From Nicoletella semolina (GTDB lineage Bacteria; Pseudomonadota; Gammaproteobacteria; Enterobacterales; Pasteurellaceae): 64,000 nucleotides of DNA. Of the stretch, positions 18,508 through 31,960 are shown piece by piece. Made by a program: the position numbers and the translations under genes. Location: assembly GCF_004345745.1 (NCBI RefSeq), contig NZ_SLXJ01000001.1:220236-284235 (forward strand), read 5' to 3'. The notes under the pieces are model-generated. The model was not told the DNA's origin. It saw only the letters and a list, made by a program, of their open reading frames with translations, and searched no databases. Positions within the stretch are counted from its first letter, which is position 1. The number at the start of each line of letters is the position of its first letter.

Positions 18508-19995
18508 ATGAAAAATAAACATATTCTCTTTCTTAGTACAGTTTTGGTAACTGGGGCAAGCCTAGCGAATGCCCAGCAGCAAAGTAGCCAACAACAGCTA
18601 TCCGAACGCTTAAATGATCTACGTGTGCAATCAGAAATACAATCTCATCACACAAAACCTAATTTACCTGAAAAAACCGAGCAAATCTCTAATCATCAGC
18701 GTGACTCATCTATCTCAATGTCAAAAGCAGAGCTGAGAAACTATCCAGATTTAGTCATGCGAGCATTGGTGCCTGCGATATTACAGGGGAACATTGAAAA
18801 TGTTGAATTACTTTATCCAATATATCAACAGATTCCTGAACAATATCACGATCCAATTATCACTCATTGGTCAGAGGCAATTTTAGCTAAGCAGAAACAA
18901 GACTACCCAAAATCTATTCGATTATATCGACAAATTATTGCAGAAAATAAAGAGATTCTGCCCGCTCGTTTGCAGCTTGCGATTACGTTGTTTGAAGACA
19001 ATCAGCTTGAGGCAGCCGAAGATCAATTAACTAAACTGCGTACTGAACCATTAGCAACAGAAATTCACATCCTCATTGAACGATATCTAGCAGCGATTAA
19101 CCAACGTGATCGTTGGAATTTCAACGGTGGCGTAACCTATTTACGTGATCCTAATATTAATAATGCCCCTAAAAATAATATAATTCGAACAAACAATAAC
19201 CAAGGAAGACTGACAGGTTCGACGCCTGAAAGTGCTGAAGGGGTTGGATTTAATGCAGATATTGGTAAAAAATGGTCTTGGGGAAATGGCTTTTTTAATG
19301 AATTACGTTTAAATAGTAACGGAAAATATCTCTGGGATAACAAAAAATATAACGAGGCAAATTTGCGTGGCAGCATTGGTTTAGGATTTCAAAATGCCAA
19401 ATATAACATTGCCGCACTACCATTTGTTGCTCAATACCTATACGCAGGCGGATCAAATCAAAGTGAAACCTTAAAGCGATTCTCTACGACTTACGGCGTA
19501 ACAACTGAAATGAATTACTGGCTGCAACCAAAATGGCGCTGGAATATAAATTATGAATATGGCGAACAACGCTACCGTAGCCGTTTACATCTCAATGGCA
19601 ACTACCATTTTATCTCTACGGGACTACTCTATTTTGCAAATGCCAAACAGTATTGGGCACTTAATTTGAACTATAACCGTACATCAACCCGAGATAAAGA
19701 TGACAGTTTTTTCCGCCGTGGAGCAGGGTTAGGTTGGGGACAAGAATGGGGCTATGGTTTCTCCACACATCTTTCATTCAATATCGCCCAAAAAGTGCAT
19801 AAAGCTCCAACATTAATTTTAGGTTTACAGCGTAATAAAGAATACAGTGTCCAAGTATCAACGTGGAATAGAGCTATCCATTTTGGGGGAATTACACCAC
19901 GTCTAACTTATTCTTATAACAAGGTAAAAAGCAACCACCAATTCACCACTTATGATAAACATCGTGTCTTTGTCGAGTTTAGTAAGCAGTTTTAA
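18508..19995 (+). CDS. Surface lipoprotein assembly modifier (Slam), outer-membrane translocon
   Basis: 495 residues. A signal peptide (about 1-23, ending LANA) is followed by a periplasmic helical TPR-like domain (about 70-195; NYPDLVMRALVPAILQGNIE and HWSEAILAKQKQDYPKSIRLY) and a C-terminal DUF560 beta-barrel (about 205-495). The ending GGITPRLTYSY...HRVFVEFSKQF is closely like Neisseria Slam1. Slam proteins move lipoproteins such as TbpB, LbpB or fHbp to the cell surface. I chose ATG 18508 because it opens the signal peptide. No lipoprotein gene is adjacent; the nearest candidate client is at 48033-49397. Confidence 0.88.
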   Translation: MKNKHILFLSTVLVTGASLANAQQQSSQQQLSERLNDLRVQSEIQSHHTKPNLPEKTEQISNHQRDSSISMSKAELRNYPDLVMRALVPAILQGNIENVELLYPIYQQIPEQYHDPIITHWSEAILAKQKQDYPKSIRLYRQIIAENKEILPARLQLAITLFEDNQLEAAEDQLTKLRTEPLATEIHILIERYLAAINQRDRWNFNGGVTYLRDPNINNAPKNNIIRTNNNQGRLTGSTPESAEGVGFNADIGKKWSWGNGFFNELRLNSNGKYLWDNKKYNEANLRGSIGLGFQNAKYNIAALPFVAQYLYAGGSNQSETLKRFSTTYGVTTEMNYWLQPKWRWNINYEYGEQRYRSRLHLNGNYHFISTGLLYFANAKQYWALNLNYNRTSTRDKDDSFFRRGAGLGWGQEWGYGFSTHLSFNIAQKVHKAPTLILGLQRNKEYSVQVSTWNRAIHFGGITPRLTYSYNKVKSNHQFTTYDKHRVFVEFSKQF

Positions 19996-20150
19996 TTGAT
20001 TCCCTCCGTGCATGGAGGAATGGAATATTAAGGCAAAGAAAAGGTCTAAAAATTGCAAAATTTAAAAACTACCATTTTTTTCGATTTTAGGTACAATAGT
20101 CGTATTATCTGAGATAACTAAAGCAATTTTTTACTTCTTTGGAGCTACCT

Positions 20151-23100
20151 ATGCATTTACCAAACACTTTATTCAACAAAAATACCATATCCCTTGCTAT
20201 TTTAGCCGCGTGGGGAGTTGGAGTTCATTTGCCTGCTTATGCTTCTGTTATTCGTAGCGATGTGCCATACTCTGATTTTAGAGATTTTGCTGAAAACCGA
20301 GGACGCTTTACAGTAGGAGCGAGCAATATTCCTGTCTATAATAAAGATGGGCAAAAAATCGGTGAGGTAATGCAAGACGTGCCAATGCCCGATTTTGCCC
20401 CTGTTCGTGCACAAAATGCGGTAGCGACCTTGGTTAGATCCCAATATGGTGAGAGTGTTCAGCATAATACTGGTTATGGTAACATGATTTTTGGGCATGC
20501 TGAGGAGCATGAGGATCTTGGCAATCCTTATTCATATGATATTGTGGCAGTCAGTGAGTATCGTAATGTAGATTATCATGTAACAAGATTGAAAAAATTG
20601 GTTACCGAAACAGGACCAGCAAATATTGAACGCATACGCCCACAGTATTCCAGTGCTTATTTAGATAAAGAACGCTACCCTGTATTTGCTCGGTTAGGTA
20701 GCGGCACACAGGTAGTGCGAGATGAAAATGGTAACAGTACCAAACTGCATGGCGGATACCATTCTACTTTAGGAGGTACGCCATTGCTACTACGTGGCAA
20801 TAAGGACAAAAGAGGACGTAATTGGCTAGATAATATCGGCAGTTCTGATGTGCGTGATAGCCCAATGATGACTTTCTCTCAAGCTGGGGACAGTGGCTCT
20901 CCTTGGTTTGTCTATGACAAGCAGGAGAAAAAATGGGTATTAATTGGGGCGATGTCTGCGATTGGTGGAAAAAATAAGCATGTTTACACCAGTGTCACTA
21001 GAACTGATCCAAGTAAAATTCGTGATGTAGAAAGTGATAATCAAGTATTTGCTCTTGAAACAGGCGATTTTCAGTGGGCTGTGGCAGATCAAAGTAATCA
21101 GAGCCAACTGATTCATCTTACTGATAATCAAACGGATAAAACCTACTCTGTTGATGTCGCTGATTTGAGTAAAAAAAGCAAAGATAAAAATCGTAATCGC
21201 CCATCTTTGCATCACGGTAAGGCAGTGGAATTTTATGACGGTAGAAATCCAATTAATTTGACACTGACCAGTGCGATTAATCAAGGGGCTGGGGCGTTGA
21301 TTTTTAATGGCGATGCTAATGTTCGTGCTAAAGATGACAACAGCAGCTTCACCCATCAAGGGGCGGGTGTTGTAGTGAACAATGGTACGGTACATTGGGG
21401 CGTGCATAACCCTAAAGGCGATCGACTCTCCAAGATCGGTAATGGTACACTGATTGTTGATGGTACTGGCGAGAACTTAGGTAGTATCAGCGTCGGCGAA
21501 GGAACGGTAGAATTACGCCAGAAAGCCGATTCACAAGGTAAGCAGCAGGCGTTTGCTGAAGTGGGAATTGTCAGTGGGCGATCTAAAGTGGTGTTAGCCG
21601 ATGCTAAGCAGGTACCAACCAGCGGCATTGTGTTTGGTTTTCGTGGCGGTAATCTAGATGTTGCGGGTAACAATCTTGAATTTACGCACATTCGTCACCT
21701 TGATGAAGGGGCGGTCATAAGTAATTCATCGACCAATACAGCTACTCTTACATTTAAACAAAAAGCACAGTTGCGTACTTTTAATGGTTTTATCGGACAA
21801 ATTGCCGATGAAAAAGTCGGTTATAAAACTACTGTCAAACAAGAAAACATAAACATTAACTTTAGTCCTGACAATAAAGATGCACGTCTTGTATTCAATG
21901 GTGGTTTAAATATTAAACAGCTATCAGTGAAAAAAGGCAGCGTGGTTTTTGCTGGTACGCCAGTTTCTCATGCCAAAGTCAATGGTGTAGAAGAATTTCG
22001 TGAGTCAGACTGGATTGACCGCAGTTTTGCTGTTGATCAGATTGAGCTGGCACAAGGTACAAAATTTGAAACCATTCGTAATGTTGCAAAATTAGATGCA
22101 AATATTACCGCTGGTGCGGATACTCAAATCCGTATAGGACACCAGCAGGGTGAAAGTGTTAATTGTGCACGCTCTTATTTTAGCGGGCTAACTCATTGTA
22201 CTGCAAACAGCACTTTACAAACTAGCAATTATCAAGCACTTCCAACAACCCAATTAACAGGTAATTTGACACTTAATGGCAATGCCCAAGCACATTTTGG
22301 CAAAAGCCGTTTTGATGGCAAAATACAGGGCGAACAGACAAGCCAAGTGGCATTTCATCAAGATAGCTCATGGCATTTAACAGAAGATAGCCAAGTGGGG
22401 CAGTTGTCGCTAACTGATACCAATATTTATCTTAATGATGCAACCTCCAAAAATAAAGCCTATACTTTACAGGTGCTGGGTGATTTGTTAGGCAGTGGAC
22501 GTTTTCATTTGCGGTTTGACACCCAAACAGGGGCGTACGATCGTGTTGAGGTGAAAGGTAAGGTAGAAAATGCTCAAACAGTTGTTATTTACCCAACAGG
22601 CATAGAGCCAAAATTGATCAATGATCGCTTAACGTTTGTTAATGCACCAAATGGATCAGGTAAATTTAACCTGAAAAATGGCGAGCAAACAGTCAATCAG
22701 ATTGACTTAGGTGCATACCGCTATCAAGTGGATACTCAAGGGGGGTTAAGTTTAGTTTCTCCTGTTGCAGCACCGAATCCAGTACAGCCTGCGGCTATGC
22801 AGGTCTCAGCTGTATCAGAAGTTGCACCACAAGCATTGTCTACAAGTTCAAATAATAGCAATACTGAACAGGTCCAAGCCTTAGAAGCTCAAGTTGCAGA
22901 TAGACGAGAGATGCCTTCTGAAATCACCTTACCAAAAATGCAAAAGGCTTCTTATAATGACAGTCAATCAATGGTTCAAAATGAGATCATCAGCCGCTAT
23001 AGTAATGCTGCATTGTCAGAATTTACTGCCCTTGGCAATGCACTGCAGGCTTATACGCCAAACTCCAGCCAAGCGGGTGTGTGGGCAAGTTTTGATAGTG

Positions 23101-23816
23101 CCTCACAACGCCATAAATCTGATCAATATCGCCCATTCGAACAGCGGTTGAAAACCCTGCAGGTAGGTGTTGCGGGTGATCACGCAGGTGTGCAATTAAG
23201 CCACACCCGTTCTAACCAAGCCTTTGCAGATGGCTTCTCGGGTAAGCAGACCGTCAATCTTGCGACTATTTACGCCAAGCATAACTTTGGTCACAACAGC
23301 GTACTAGGGCATTTGGGTGTTGGACAGGCAAACAGTGAAATCAGCGACAGCCTAGTAGCAGATAGCTCTAATCGTGTCAGTCGTAAGCTAGTAAACGCAG
23401 GTATCAGTTTGGCACACCGCTTTGATGTGTCAGGCGTAGCCGTTACACCAAGCGTAGGTGTTCAGTATGTACATATTGGCAAAGCAGATTATTCGCTTAG
23501 TGGTTCAAAAGTTGAACAAAAAGCATTTGGTAGCGTCCAGTACCGTGCGGCTTTGGCGATAGAAAAAGACTACCAGCTGGGGCAAAGCCAAGTTCGTCCA
23601 TACCTTAAAGCCGCTTATCAAAGTGGACTTGCGGCTAACACCGTTAAAATTAACCAACACGGCTTTGGACAAAGTGTGGCAGCTCAAGCTAAAATTGGTG
23701 TAGGTGTTACCGTGCAGCACAATAATCTCACTGCCAGCGTATATACCGATTATGTGACAGGCAAAACTCTAAAAAGCCAGCAAAACATTGGCGTGAAGTT
23801 GGGATATTTGTGGTAG
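20151..23816 (+). CDS. S6-family serine protease autotransporter (IgA protease/Hap-like)
   Basis: 1221 residues. Signal peptide to about residue 31 (ending AYA). Chymotrypsin-like protease domain with predicted His105 (SVQHNTGYG), Asp141 (DYHVTRL) and Ser248 (GDSGSPWF), the triad of peptidase family S6. Next a long beta-helical passenger rich in repeated G-N-G turns, with one close Cys pair (NCARSYF...HC), a Pro/Ala-rich linker (about 870-900), and a 12-strand autotransporter barrel ending in Trp. It is shorter than IgA1 proteases (1500-1850) and nearer to Hap, so IgA1 cleavage cannot be assumed. ATG 20151 follows GGAG. Secreted by the type Va route. Confidence 0.9.
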   Translation: MHLPNTLFNKNTISLAILAAWGVGVHLPAYASVIRSDVPYSDFRDFAENRGRFTVGASNIPVYNKDGQKIGEVMQDVPMPDFAPVRAQNAVATLVRSQYGESVQHNTGYGNMIFGHAEEHEDLGNPYSYDIVAVSEYRNVDYHVTRLKKLVTETGPANIERIRPQYSSAYLDKERYPVFARLGSGTQVVRDENGNSTKLHGGYHSTLGGTPLLLRGNKDKRGRNWLDNIGSSDVRDSPMMTFSQAGDSGSPWFVYDKQEKKWVLIGAMSAIGGKNKHVYTSVTRTDPSKIRDVESDNQVFALETGDFQWAVADQSNQSQLIHLTDNQTDKTYSVDVADLSKKSKDKNRNRPSLHHGKAVEFYDGRNPINLTLTSAINQGAGALIFNGDANVRAKDDNSSFTHQGAGVVVNNGTVHWGVHNPKGDRLSKIGNGTLIVDGTGENLGSISVGEGTVELRQKADSQGKQQAFAEVGIVSGRSKVVLADAKQVPTSGIVFGFRGGNLDVAGNNLEFTHIRHLDEGAVISNSSTNTATLTFKQKAQLRTFNGFIGQIADEKVGYKTTVKQENININFSPDNKDARLVFNGGLNIKQLSVKKGSVVFAGTPVSHAKVNGVEEFRESDWIDRSFAVDQIELAQGTKFETIRNVAKLDANITAGADTQIRIGHQQGESVNCARSYFSGLTHCTANSTLQTSNYQALPTTQLTGNLTLNGNAQAHFGKSRFDGKIQGEQTSQVAFHQDSSWHLTEDSQVGQLSLTDTNIYLNDATSKNKAYTLQVLGDLLGSGRFHLRFDTQTGAYDRVEVKGKVENAQTVVIYPTGIEPKLINDRLTFVNAPNGSGKFNLKNGEQTVNQIDLGAYRYQVDTQGGLSLVSPVAAPNPVQPAAMQVSAVSEVAPQALSTSSNNSNTEQVQALEAQVADRREMPSEITLPKMQKASYNDSQSMVQNEIISRYSNAALSEFTALGNALQAYTPNSSQAGVWASFDSASQRHKSDQYRPFEQRLKTLQVGVAGDHAGVQLSHTRSNQAFADGFSGKQTVNLATIYAKHNFGHNSVLGHLGVGQANSEISDSLVADSSNRVSRKLVNAGISLAHRFDVSGVAVTPSVGVQYVHIGKADYSLSGSKVEQKAFGSVQYRAALAIEKDYQLGQSQVRPYLKAAYQSGLAANTVKINQHGFGQSVAAQAKIGVGVTVQHNNLTASVYTDYVTGKTLKSQQNIGVKLGYLW

Positions 23817-23874
23817 TAAAACGACTGAATTAGGTCGTCAATAAAATTCAAAAGACGACCGATAAAATAGACTG

Positions 23875-23913
23875 GCGGTAGATTGGGTTGCAAAATTGCA
23901 AAAAATCTACCGC
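23875..23913. terminator. Stem-loop between the autotransporter gene and polA
   Basis: 10-bp inverted repeat GCGGTAGATT / AATCTACCGC; the loop itself contains GCAAAATTGC. It is followed on the + strand by TATTGTTTTAT. It lies between two convergent genes and probably terminates the autotransporter transcript. Confidence 0.6.
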
Positions 23914-23942
23914 TATTGTTTTATACCTATTTTACAGAAGAT

Positions 23943-26810
23943 TTAATGAGCTTCGTCCCAATTGCTACCAACGCCCACTTCTGCAATCAGAGGAACACGC
24001 AACGTAATTGCACTTTCCATTTTCGTTTTGATCAATTGACTATAATATTCAATTCTGTCCGCTTTGACTTCAAAGACTAATTCATCGTGGACTTGCATAA
24101 TCATTTGAATATCATCTGCTTGAGCGATTGTTTGATGAATATTAATCATCGCCACTTTGATAATATCCGCTGCTGTACCTTGCATTGGAGCATTAATCGC
24201 TACTCGTTCTGCCGCTTTACGACGCATTGGGCTACTGGATTGAATATCTGGTAGATAAAGTCGGCGAGCAAAAAGTGTTTCGACATAGCCTTTTTCTGCG
24301 GCTTTTTCTCGAATATCAAGCATAAATTGCTGCACGGCAGGATAGCGTTGAAAATAACGTTCCATATATTGTTGTGCTTCATTGCGAGAAATGCCAAGTT
24401 GATTTGACAATCCAAATGCAGACATACCATAAATTAAACCAAAGTTAATCGCTTTTGCACTGCGGCGTTGTTCATTCGTAACTTCTTCCAGTGAAACGCC
24501 AAAAATTTCAGCCGCCGTTGAGCGGTGAATATCTTGTCCTGTGGCAAAGGCATTAATCATTGTTTCATCATTTGCAAGATGTGCCATAATTCGCAATTCT
24601 ATTTGGGAATAATCAGCAGCTAAGATCACATAACCTTCAGGAGCAACAAAAGCTTTGCGAATACGTCTGCCCTGTTCATTGCGAATTGGAATATTTTGTA
24701 AATTCGGATCGCTTGATGACAATCGCCCTGTCGTTGTAACGGCTTGATGGTAAGAAGTATGTACGCGACCTGTATGCGGATTGATCATTTGTGGCAGCTT
24801 ATCAGTGTAGGTTGATTTGAGCTTGCTTAACCCTCGATGTTCAATCAACAACTCTGGTACTTTATGTCCCATTTGAGCGAGTTCTTCTAATACTTCTTCA
24901 TTCGTAGAAGGTGCACCTTTCGGTGTTTTTTTCAAAATGGGGAGCTGTAATTTATCGAATAAAATTTCTTGTAATTGTTTAGTTGAAGCAAGGTTGAAGA
25001 GCTGTCCTGCTTCTTTGTGAACCGTTTTTTCCAGTTCAACCAAACGTTGTTCAATTTCAGCAGATTGTTGTAATAATAACGTTGGATCAATTAATACACC
25101 ATTGCGTTCTACTCGAGACAGCACACTGACAAGCGGCATTTCAATTTGTGTAAATAATTTATTTAATTCTGGTTTTTTTGCTAATTCTTGAGCAAGCACT
25201 TGATGTAATTTCATTGTAACATCAGCGTCTTCAGCGGCATATTCCGTTGCTTTTGCTAACTCAATTTGATCAAATGTTTTTTGTTGTTTCCCTTTGCCAG
25301 CCAACGCTTCGAAGGGGATTGTTTCGTGTCCTAAATAACGTTTGGCCAATTCGTCCATATTATGTCGCCCCGTGCTGTTGAGTGTGTAGGACTCGAGCAT
25401 CGTATCAAATACTACCCCTTGAGCCTCAATGCCATTGCGAGCTAGCAGCGTTAAGTCATATTTAATATTTTGCCCAATTTTTAGAATCGCAGGGTTTTCT
25501 AAAATAGGACGTAGTCTAGTTAAACAATCCATTTTATTTAATTGATTCAGCAACAAATCCAATCCGTTTTCTGATTTGCTTTCTGTAAATAAATCCTCCT
25601 GTTGAGGAACATCTCCCCCCCGATGAGCAAGAGGAATATAACACGCCTCACCTTGTTCTAGAGCAAATGAAATCCCAACTAAATTCGCTTTCATCACATC
25701 AATATTATCCGTTTCCGTATCAACGGCAATCAGTTTCGCTTGTTGCAGTTTGGTCAGCCAAATTTGAAAATTTGCTTCATTATTGACACATTCATAAGCG
25801 GCTCGATCGAGCGAAATTTTTGCAAAATTTTCTACGGAATTAACCGCTTGTGATGGTGTGGCTTGATAAGCATTTAGTGATACTTTGTAAGCGTGGGCAA
25901 TCGGATTACTCTGGGTAACAGGATTAGTGTCTGTGATAACTTCATTTAACCAACGTTTAAATTCATAACGCCCAAACAATTCAACTAGCTCATCTCGTTG
26001 TTGAGGTTGCATTTCCAACTGATCGTGGCTCATTGGTAACGGCACATCGGTTTTAATCGTAGCCAACAAATAGGAAAGATCCGCCATCTCTTTATCCGCT
26101 TCCAATTTTGAAGCAAAGGTTTTTGCCCCACGGAAAGACAATTGGGCTATTTTATCTAGATTAGTATAAATTTTCTGCATCGAACCAATACCTTGCAATA
26201 ATGCAAGTGCTGTTTTCTCGCCTACCCCTTTTACCCCTGGAATATTATCTGAACTATCGCCAAGTAAAGCCAAGTAGTCGATGATCAGCTCGGGAGGGAT
26301 ACCGTATTTTTCGATAACTCCTTCTCTATCAAGCAAGCTATTATTCATCGTATTAATCAGCATAATTCGATCATTGACAAGCTGTGCCATATCCTTATCG
26401 CCTGTGCTAATTAGCACATTTTTGCCTGCATCTGATGCTTGTTTCGCTAAGGTGCCAATCACGTCATCAGCCTCCACTCCTTCAATAGAAAGCAGCGGAA
26501 TACCGAGTGCTTTGATCATTGTATGCAGTGGTTGAATTTGTTTTCGCAAATCATCAGGCATTGGCGGGCGATGTGATTTATATTGTTCAAATAAATGATC
26601 TCGAAACGTTTTTCCTTTGGCATCAAATACCACAGCAATATGTGTGGGTTGTACTTGTGCAATTAAACTTTTCAGCATATTTAATACGCCATACATTGCC
26701 CCTGTTGGTTCACCCTGCCTATTTGTCAGTGGTGGGAAAGCGTGGAACGCACGATAAAGATATGATGAACCATCAACTAAAACGAGTGGGTTAGGTGCGA
26801 TTGTTGCCAT
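23943..26810 (-). CDS. polA: DNA polymerase I
   Basis: 955 residues, the full three-domain enzyme. The N-terminal 5' nuclease (1-290) opens with [20 protein letters not shown]. The 3'-5' exonuclease domain keeps its catalytic motifs ([24 protein letters not shown]), so proofreading should be intact. The polymerase domain has motif A ([13 protein letters not shown]), motif B ([14 protein letters not shown]) and motif C ([11 protein letters not shown]). It processes Okazaki fragments and fills repair gaps. Monocistronic and convergent with the autotransporter gene. Confidence 0.98.
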   Translation of the reverse strand: MATIAPNPLVLVDGSSYLYRAFHAFPPLTNRQGEPTGAMYGVLNMLKSLIAQVQPTHIAVVFDAKGKTFRDHLFEQYKSHRPPMPDDLRKQIQPLHTMIKALGIPLLSIEGVEADDVIGTLAKQASDAGKNVLISTGDKDMAQLVNDRIMLINTMNNSLLDREGVIEKYGIPPELIIDYLALLGDSSDNIPGVKGVGEKTALALLQGIGSMQKIYTNLDKIAQLSFRGAKTFASKLEADKEMADLSYLLATIKTDVPLPMSHDQLEMQPQQRDELVELFGRYEFKRWLNEVITDTNPVTQSNPIAHAYKVSLNAYQATPSQAVNSVENFAKISLDRAAYECVNNEANFQIWLTKLQQAKLIAVDTETDNIDVMKANLVGISFALEQGEACYIPLAHRGGDVPQQEDLFTESKSENGLDLLLNQLNKMDCLTRLRPILENPAILKIGQNIKYDLTLLARNGIEAQGVVFDTMLESYTLNSTGRHNMDELAKRYLGHETIPFEALAGKGKQQKTFDQIELAKATEYAAEDADVTMKLHQVLAQELAKKPELNKLFTQIEMPLVSVLSRVERNGVLIDPTLLLQQSAEIEQRLVELEKTVHKEAGQLFNLASTKQLQEILFDKLQLPILKKTPKGAPSTNEEVLEELAQMGHKVPELLIEHRGLSKLKSTYTDKLPQMINPHTGRVHTSYHQAVTTTGRLSSSDPNLQNIPIRNEQGRRIRKAFVAPEGYVILAADYSQIELRIMAHLANDETMINAFATGQDIHRSTAAEIFGVSLEEVTNEQRRSAKAINFGLIYGMSAFGLSNQLGISRNEAQQYMERYFQRYPAVQQFMLDIREKAAEKGYVETLFARRLYLPDIQSSSPMRRKAAERVAINAPMQGTAADIIKVAMINIHQTIAQADDIQMIMQVHDELVFEVKADRIEYYSQLIKTKMESAITLRVPLIAEVGVGSNWDEAH

Positions 26811-26925
26811 AATAACTCTCTAAAAGAATAATAATTCTCGCCATTATAAGCGAATAAGCGGTCAATTTTCGGGAATTTTTGTCAATTTTATGGTTTTCCG
26901 AGTACAATGCTGACCTCTTTAATGA

Positions 26926-27690
<765 letters not shown>

Positions 27691-27841
27691 TGATAGGCGA
27701 TGTGCAGCGACAGACTATGCAAAATTTTCGGCAAAATGCACCGCTTATCGATCCTTTATGCTACTATTTGTCTGTTATTATATTTATCTGTTATTCGCTC
27801 TGCGATTGTCCCACATATAACTATTTTTAAGGGTAATTTTT

Positions 27842-28063
27842 ATGGCAACCAAATCGAAATATCAAAATGAACGAATTGACGCATTATTAGGTGATCTGAT
27901 TACGACACTAGAGAAGCATAAAGCCCCTGTTGATTTATCTTTGATGGCACTAGGCAATATGGTCAGCAATATTTTAGTTAGTAATTTTAATGATCCCAAG
28001 CAGCGTGAATTGTTAGCAGACACATTCAGTGATGCACTGAAACATTCTCTAAAATCTGACTAA
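27842..28063 (+). CDS. yejL: YejL family protein (UPF0352)
   Basis: 73 residues. The central LEKHKAPVDLSLMALGNMV is the UPF0352 signature and matches E. coli YejL. Function unknown; a small helical cytoplasmic protein. AAGGG precedes ATG 27842. It lies 21 bp before yejM, the same gene pair as in E. coli, so the two are probably co-transcribed. Confidence 0.93.
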   Translation: MATKSKYQNERIDALLGDLITTLEKHKAPVDLSLMALGNMVSNILVSNFNDPKQRELLADTFSDALKHSLKSD

Positions 28064-28084
28064 TTATCTTTGTAAACGATTGCT

Positions 28085-29815
28085 ATGCTAAACCGTATCC
28101 GCCGTTTTTTGCCTCAAAATTTGCTTCGACATTATTCTTCACTCCACTACAGCGAAGCCCTCTCCCAACGTATTACTTGGGGGCACTGGTTTACCCTATT
28201 TAATATCGTAATGGCACTGCTGATTGCTTCTCGTTATGCGTTTAATGCAGACTGGCCTGATACGCTGCTTGGTAAGCTCTATTTTTTTGTGAGTTTATTG
28301 GGACATTTTGGTTTTATTGTGTTTGCGGTATATCTGCTGTTGCTCTTTCCTTTGAGTTTTTTGATAAAAAATGAACGTACCTTTCGAGGCATTTCGGTCA
28401 TTATTGCAACCATTGGAATGACGTTACTGCTCGTTGATACCGAAGTATTTAAACAATTCTATTTACATCTCTCACCACTGGTTTGGGATTTACTGGTTGA
28501 TCCTGATGAAGGTGAGCTAAGCCGCCAGTGGCAATTATTATTTGTGCCAATGCCGTTGATCTTACTGGTACAAATGATTTATTCACGTTGGTGTTGGCAT
28601 AAATTGCGTAGCTTTAGTCGCCAAAAATGGGGAAAATATGTAGCATTTTTCTTCTTGAGCTGCTTTAGTGCAACCCATTTATTCTATGCATTGGCAGATA
28701 TGACACTTTACCGTCCTATTACAGCACAAAAAGCCAACTACCCTCTATCTTATCCAATGACCGCCCGCACTTTTTTAGAGAAACATCGCCTCATTGATCG
28801 AGATAGTTATCAACAAACATTAAATGAAACTGGACGATTGGATACCTTCTTCTTAAATTACCCAAAGAATCCGCTTAAGTTTTCTCTAATGAAAAAGAAA
28901 ATAAATTTCCTCTTTATCAACTTATCTGGCTTATCGACTAGCACCAGTCAAAAAATGCCGACATTTCGCTACATTGCAGAGCATTCATATCAACTAACAC
29001 AACATCACATCAGCGGCGACAGTACAACCGCAGGCATTGTTGGGCTGTTTTATAGCCTGAGTGGACGCTATACCGATGCCATTTTAAATGAACGCAAGCG
29101 GTCCGTATTTATCGAAAATTTGCAGCATTTGGAGTATCAATTTGGGCTATTTTCTCATAATAGTTTTCACAATCCGCTTTATCGCCGAGCATTATTTGCA
29201 GACTTTACACTCCCTAAACATAACAGCAATATTGAGGCAATCACGGATTGGAAACTGTGGCTAGACAAGCAACATCAGCCATTTTTTAGTTATTTGGATT
29301 TAAGCATTGAAAGCCTACAAAACACTGATTTACAATTGGCGGATATTTGGCAGACATTGCAAGCACAAAATTTATTGCATAATACGTTGGTGCTCATTAC
29401 CGCTGACATTGCACAGCCACCACTAAATACCGAAAATCAAAATCGCTTTGCAAAACAATATACACAAGTGCCGATGCTGATTTATTGGCAAGGAAAACAA
29501 CACATTCATACCCAGCTTTCTAGTCATCTTGATATTATCCCAACCCTAATGGTGCAATTTCTAGGGTTAAACTCGCCGCTTACAGATTTTTCACAAGGGA
29601 CGGATTTAAGCAAAGAAAATAACCGAAAATGGCTGATTGCCTCGAATTACAGAACGACAGTTGCCATCTTGCCAAACGGCGAGCAGTACCACATTGATCG
29701 CAAAGGCGAAGTAAATTATTTCAATTTAGAAGGCAAACAGCAGAAAAAAAACCGTCCACCACTGGCATTATTTCTACAACTTATTCAACAAAGTAATCAA
29801 TTTATAGAGAACTAG
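28085..29815 (+). CDS. yejM: Inner-membrane sulfatase-like protein YejM/PbgA/LapC (LPS homeostasis)
   Basis: 576 residues. Five hydrophobic spans occupy about residues 35-190 (DUF3413 region), followed by a periplasmic alkaline-phosphatase-like domain (about 250-576) with FLFINLSGLSTSTS in place of the usual metal-binding D-S-x-R nucleophile motif, as expected of a non-enzymatic family. In E. coli PbgA/LapC senses periplasmic LPS and, with LapB and FtsH, sets LpxC levels. Follows yejL closely. Confidence 0.9.
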   Translation: MLNRIRRFLPQNLLRHYSSLHYSEALSQRITWGHWFTLFNIVMALLIASRYAFNADWPDTLLGKLYFFVSLLGHFGFIVFAVYLLLLFPLSFLIKNERTFRGISVIIATIGMTLLLVDTEVFKQFYLHLSPLVWDLLVDPDEGELSRQWQLLFVPMPLILLVQMIYSRWCWHKLRSFSRQKWGKYVAFFFLSCFSATHLFYALADMTLYRPITAQKANYPLSYPMTARTFLEKHRLIDRDSYQQTLNETGRLDTFFLNYPKNPLKFSLMKKKINFLFINLSGLSTSTSQKMPTFRYIAEHSYQLTQHHISGDSTTAGIVGLFYSLSGRYTDAILNERKRSVFIENLQHLEYQFGLFSHNSFHNPLYRRALFADFTLPKHNSNIEAITDWKLWLDKQHQPFFSYLDLSIESLQNTDLQLADIWQTLQAQNLLHNTLVLITADIAQPPLNTENQNRFAKQYTQVPMLIYWQGKQHIHTQLSSHLDIIPTLMVQFLGLNSPLTDFSQGTDLSKENNRKWLIASNYRTTVAILPNGEQYHIDRKGEVNYFNLEGKQQKKNRPPLALFLQLIQQSNQFIEN

Positions 29816-29856
29816 GGTAGCTTTAGATAAAATTTTGTAAAAATTTTTCTTTTGCT

Positions 29857-29884
29857 CTTGAAACTGTTCAACTTACCCTTATAT
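29857..29884 (+). promoter_or_regulatory. Sigma-32 heat-shock promoter of groES-groEL
   Basis: CTTGAAA (29857-29863), a 12-bp spacer and CCCTTATAT (29876-29884). The -35 equals the heat-shock consensus and the spacing equals that of the E. coli groE promoter. No CIRCE inverted repeat is visible, so control is by sigma-32 rather than HrcA. Confidence 0.72.
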
Positions 29885-29937
29885 TACGCAGCGTTGTGCG
29901 TTTTGCACGGGTTTTTAATTTAACTTAGGAGAAAACA

Positions 29938-30228
29938 ATGAGCATTCGTCCATTACACGATAAAGTCATTCTTAAACGTGAAGACATTGAAACAAAATCC
30001 GCTGGCGGTATCGTTTTAACAGGTTCTGCAGCAACCAAATCTACTCGTGGTACTGTGATTGCGGTAGGTAACGGTCGTATTTTAGAGAACGGTAGTTTAT
30101 TACCGTTAGCTGTCAAAGCTGGCGATGTTGTTATCTTTAACGAAGGTTATGGCGTAAAAACAGAAAAAATTGACGGTGAAGAGGTATTAATTCTTTCTGA
30201 AAGCGATATTTTGGCAATTGTAGAGTAG
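29938..30228 (+). CDS. groES: Co-chaperonin GroES
   Basis: 96 residues, exact family length. Opening [20 protein letters not shown], mobile loop [12 protein letters not shown], and roof region [20 protein letters not shown] heptamer that caps GroEL. AGGAGA lies before the ATG. First gene of the groESL operon behind a sigma-32 promoter; 68 bp separate it from groEL, and that gap contains an uptake signal at 30245. Confidence 0.98.
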   Translation: MSIRPLHDKVILKREDIETKSAGGIVLTGSAATKSTRGTVIAVGNGRILENGSLLPLAVKAGDVVIFNEGYGVKTEKIDGEEVLILSESDILAIVE

Positions 30229-30287
30229 TGTTTTTTATTTACTCACAAGCGGTGATTTTTCACTAATTTTTTACAATGATAGAATAG

Positions 30288-31937
<1,650 letters not shown>

Positions 31938-31960
31938 TTTTGCTCAAATAATTAGCTAAA

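Noticed and set aside
20940..21407. 155-codon open frame antisense to the S6 autotransporter
   Set aside because: Shadow of the repetitive passenger region; no ribosome site and no family resemblance.
25615..25621. Run of seven C in polA as a possible phase-variable tract
   Set aside because: Short, and inside a gene where frameshifts would disable DNA polymerase I; encodes conserved-looking residues (HRGGD).
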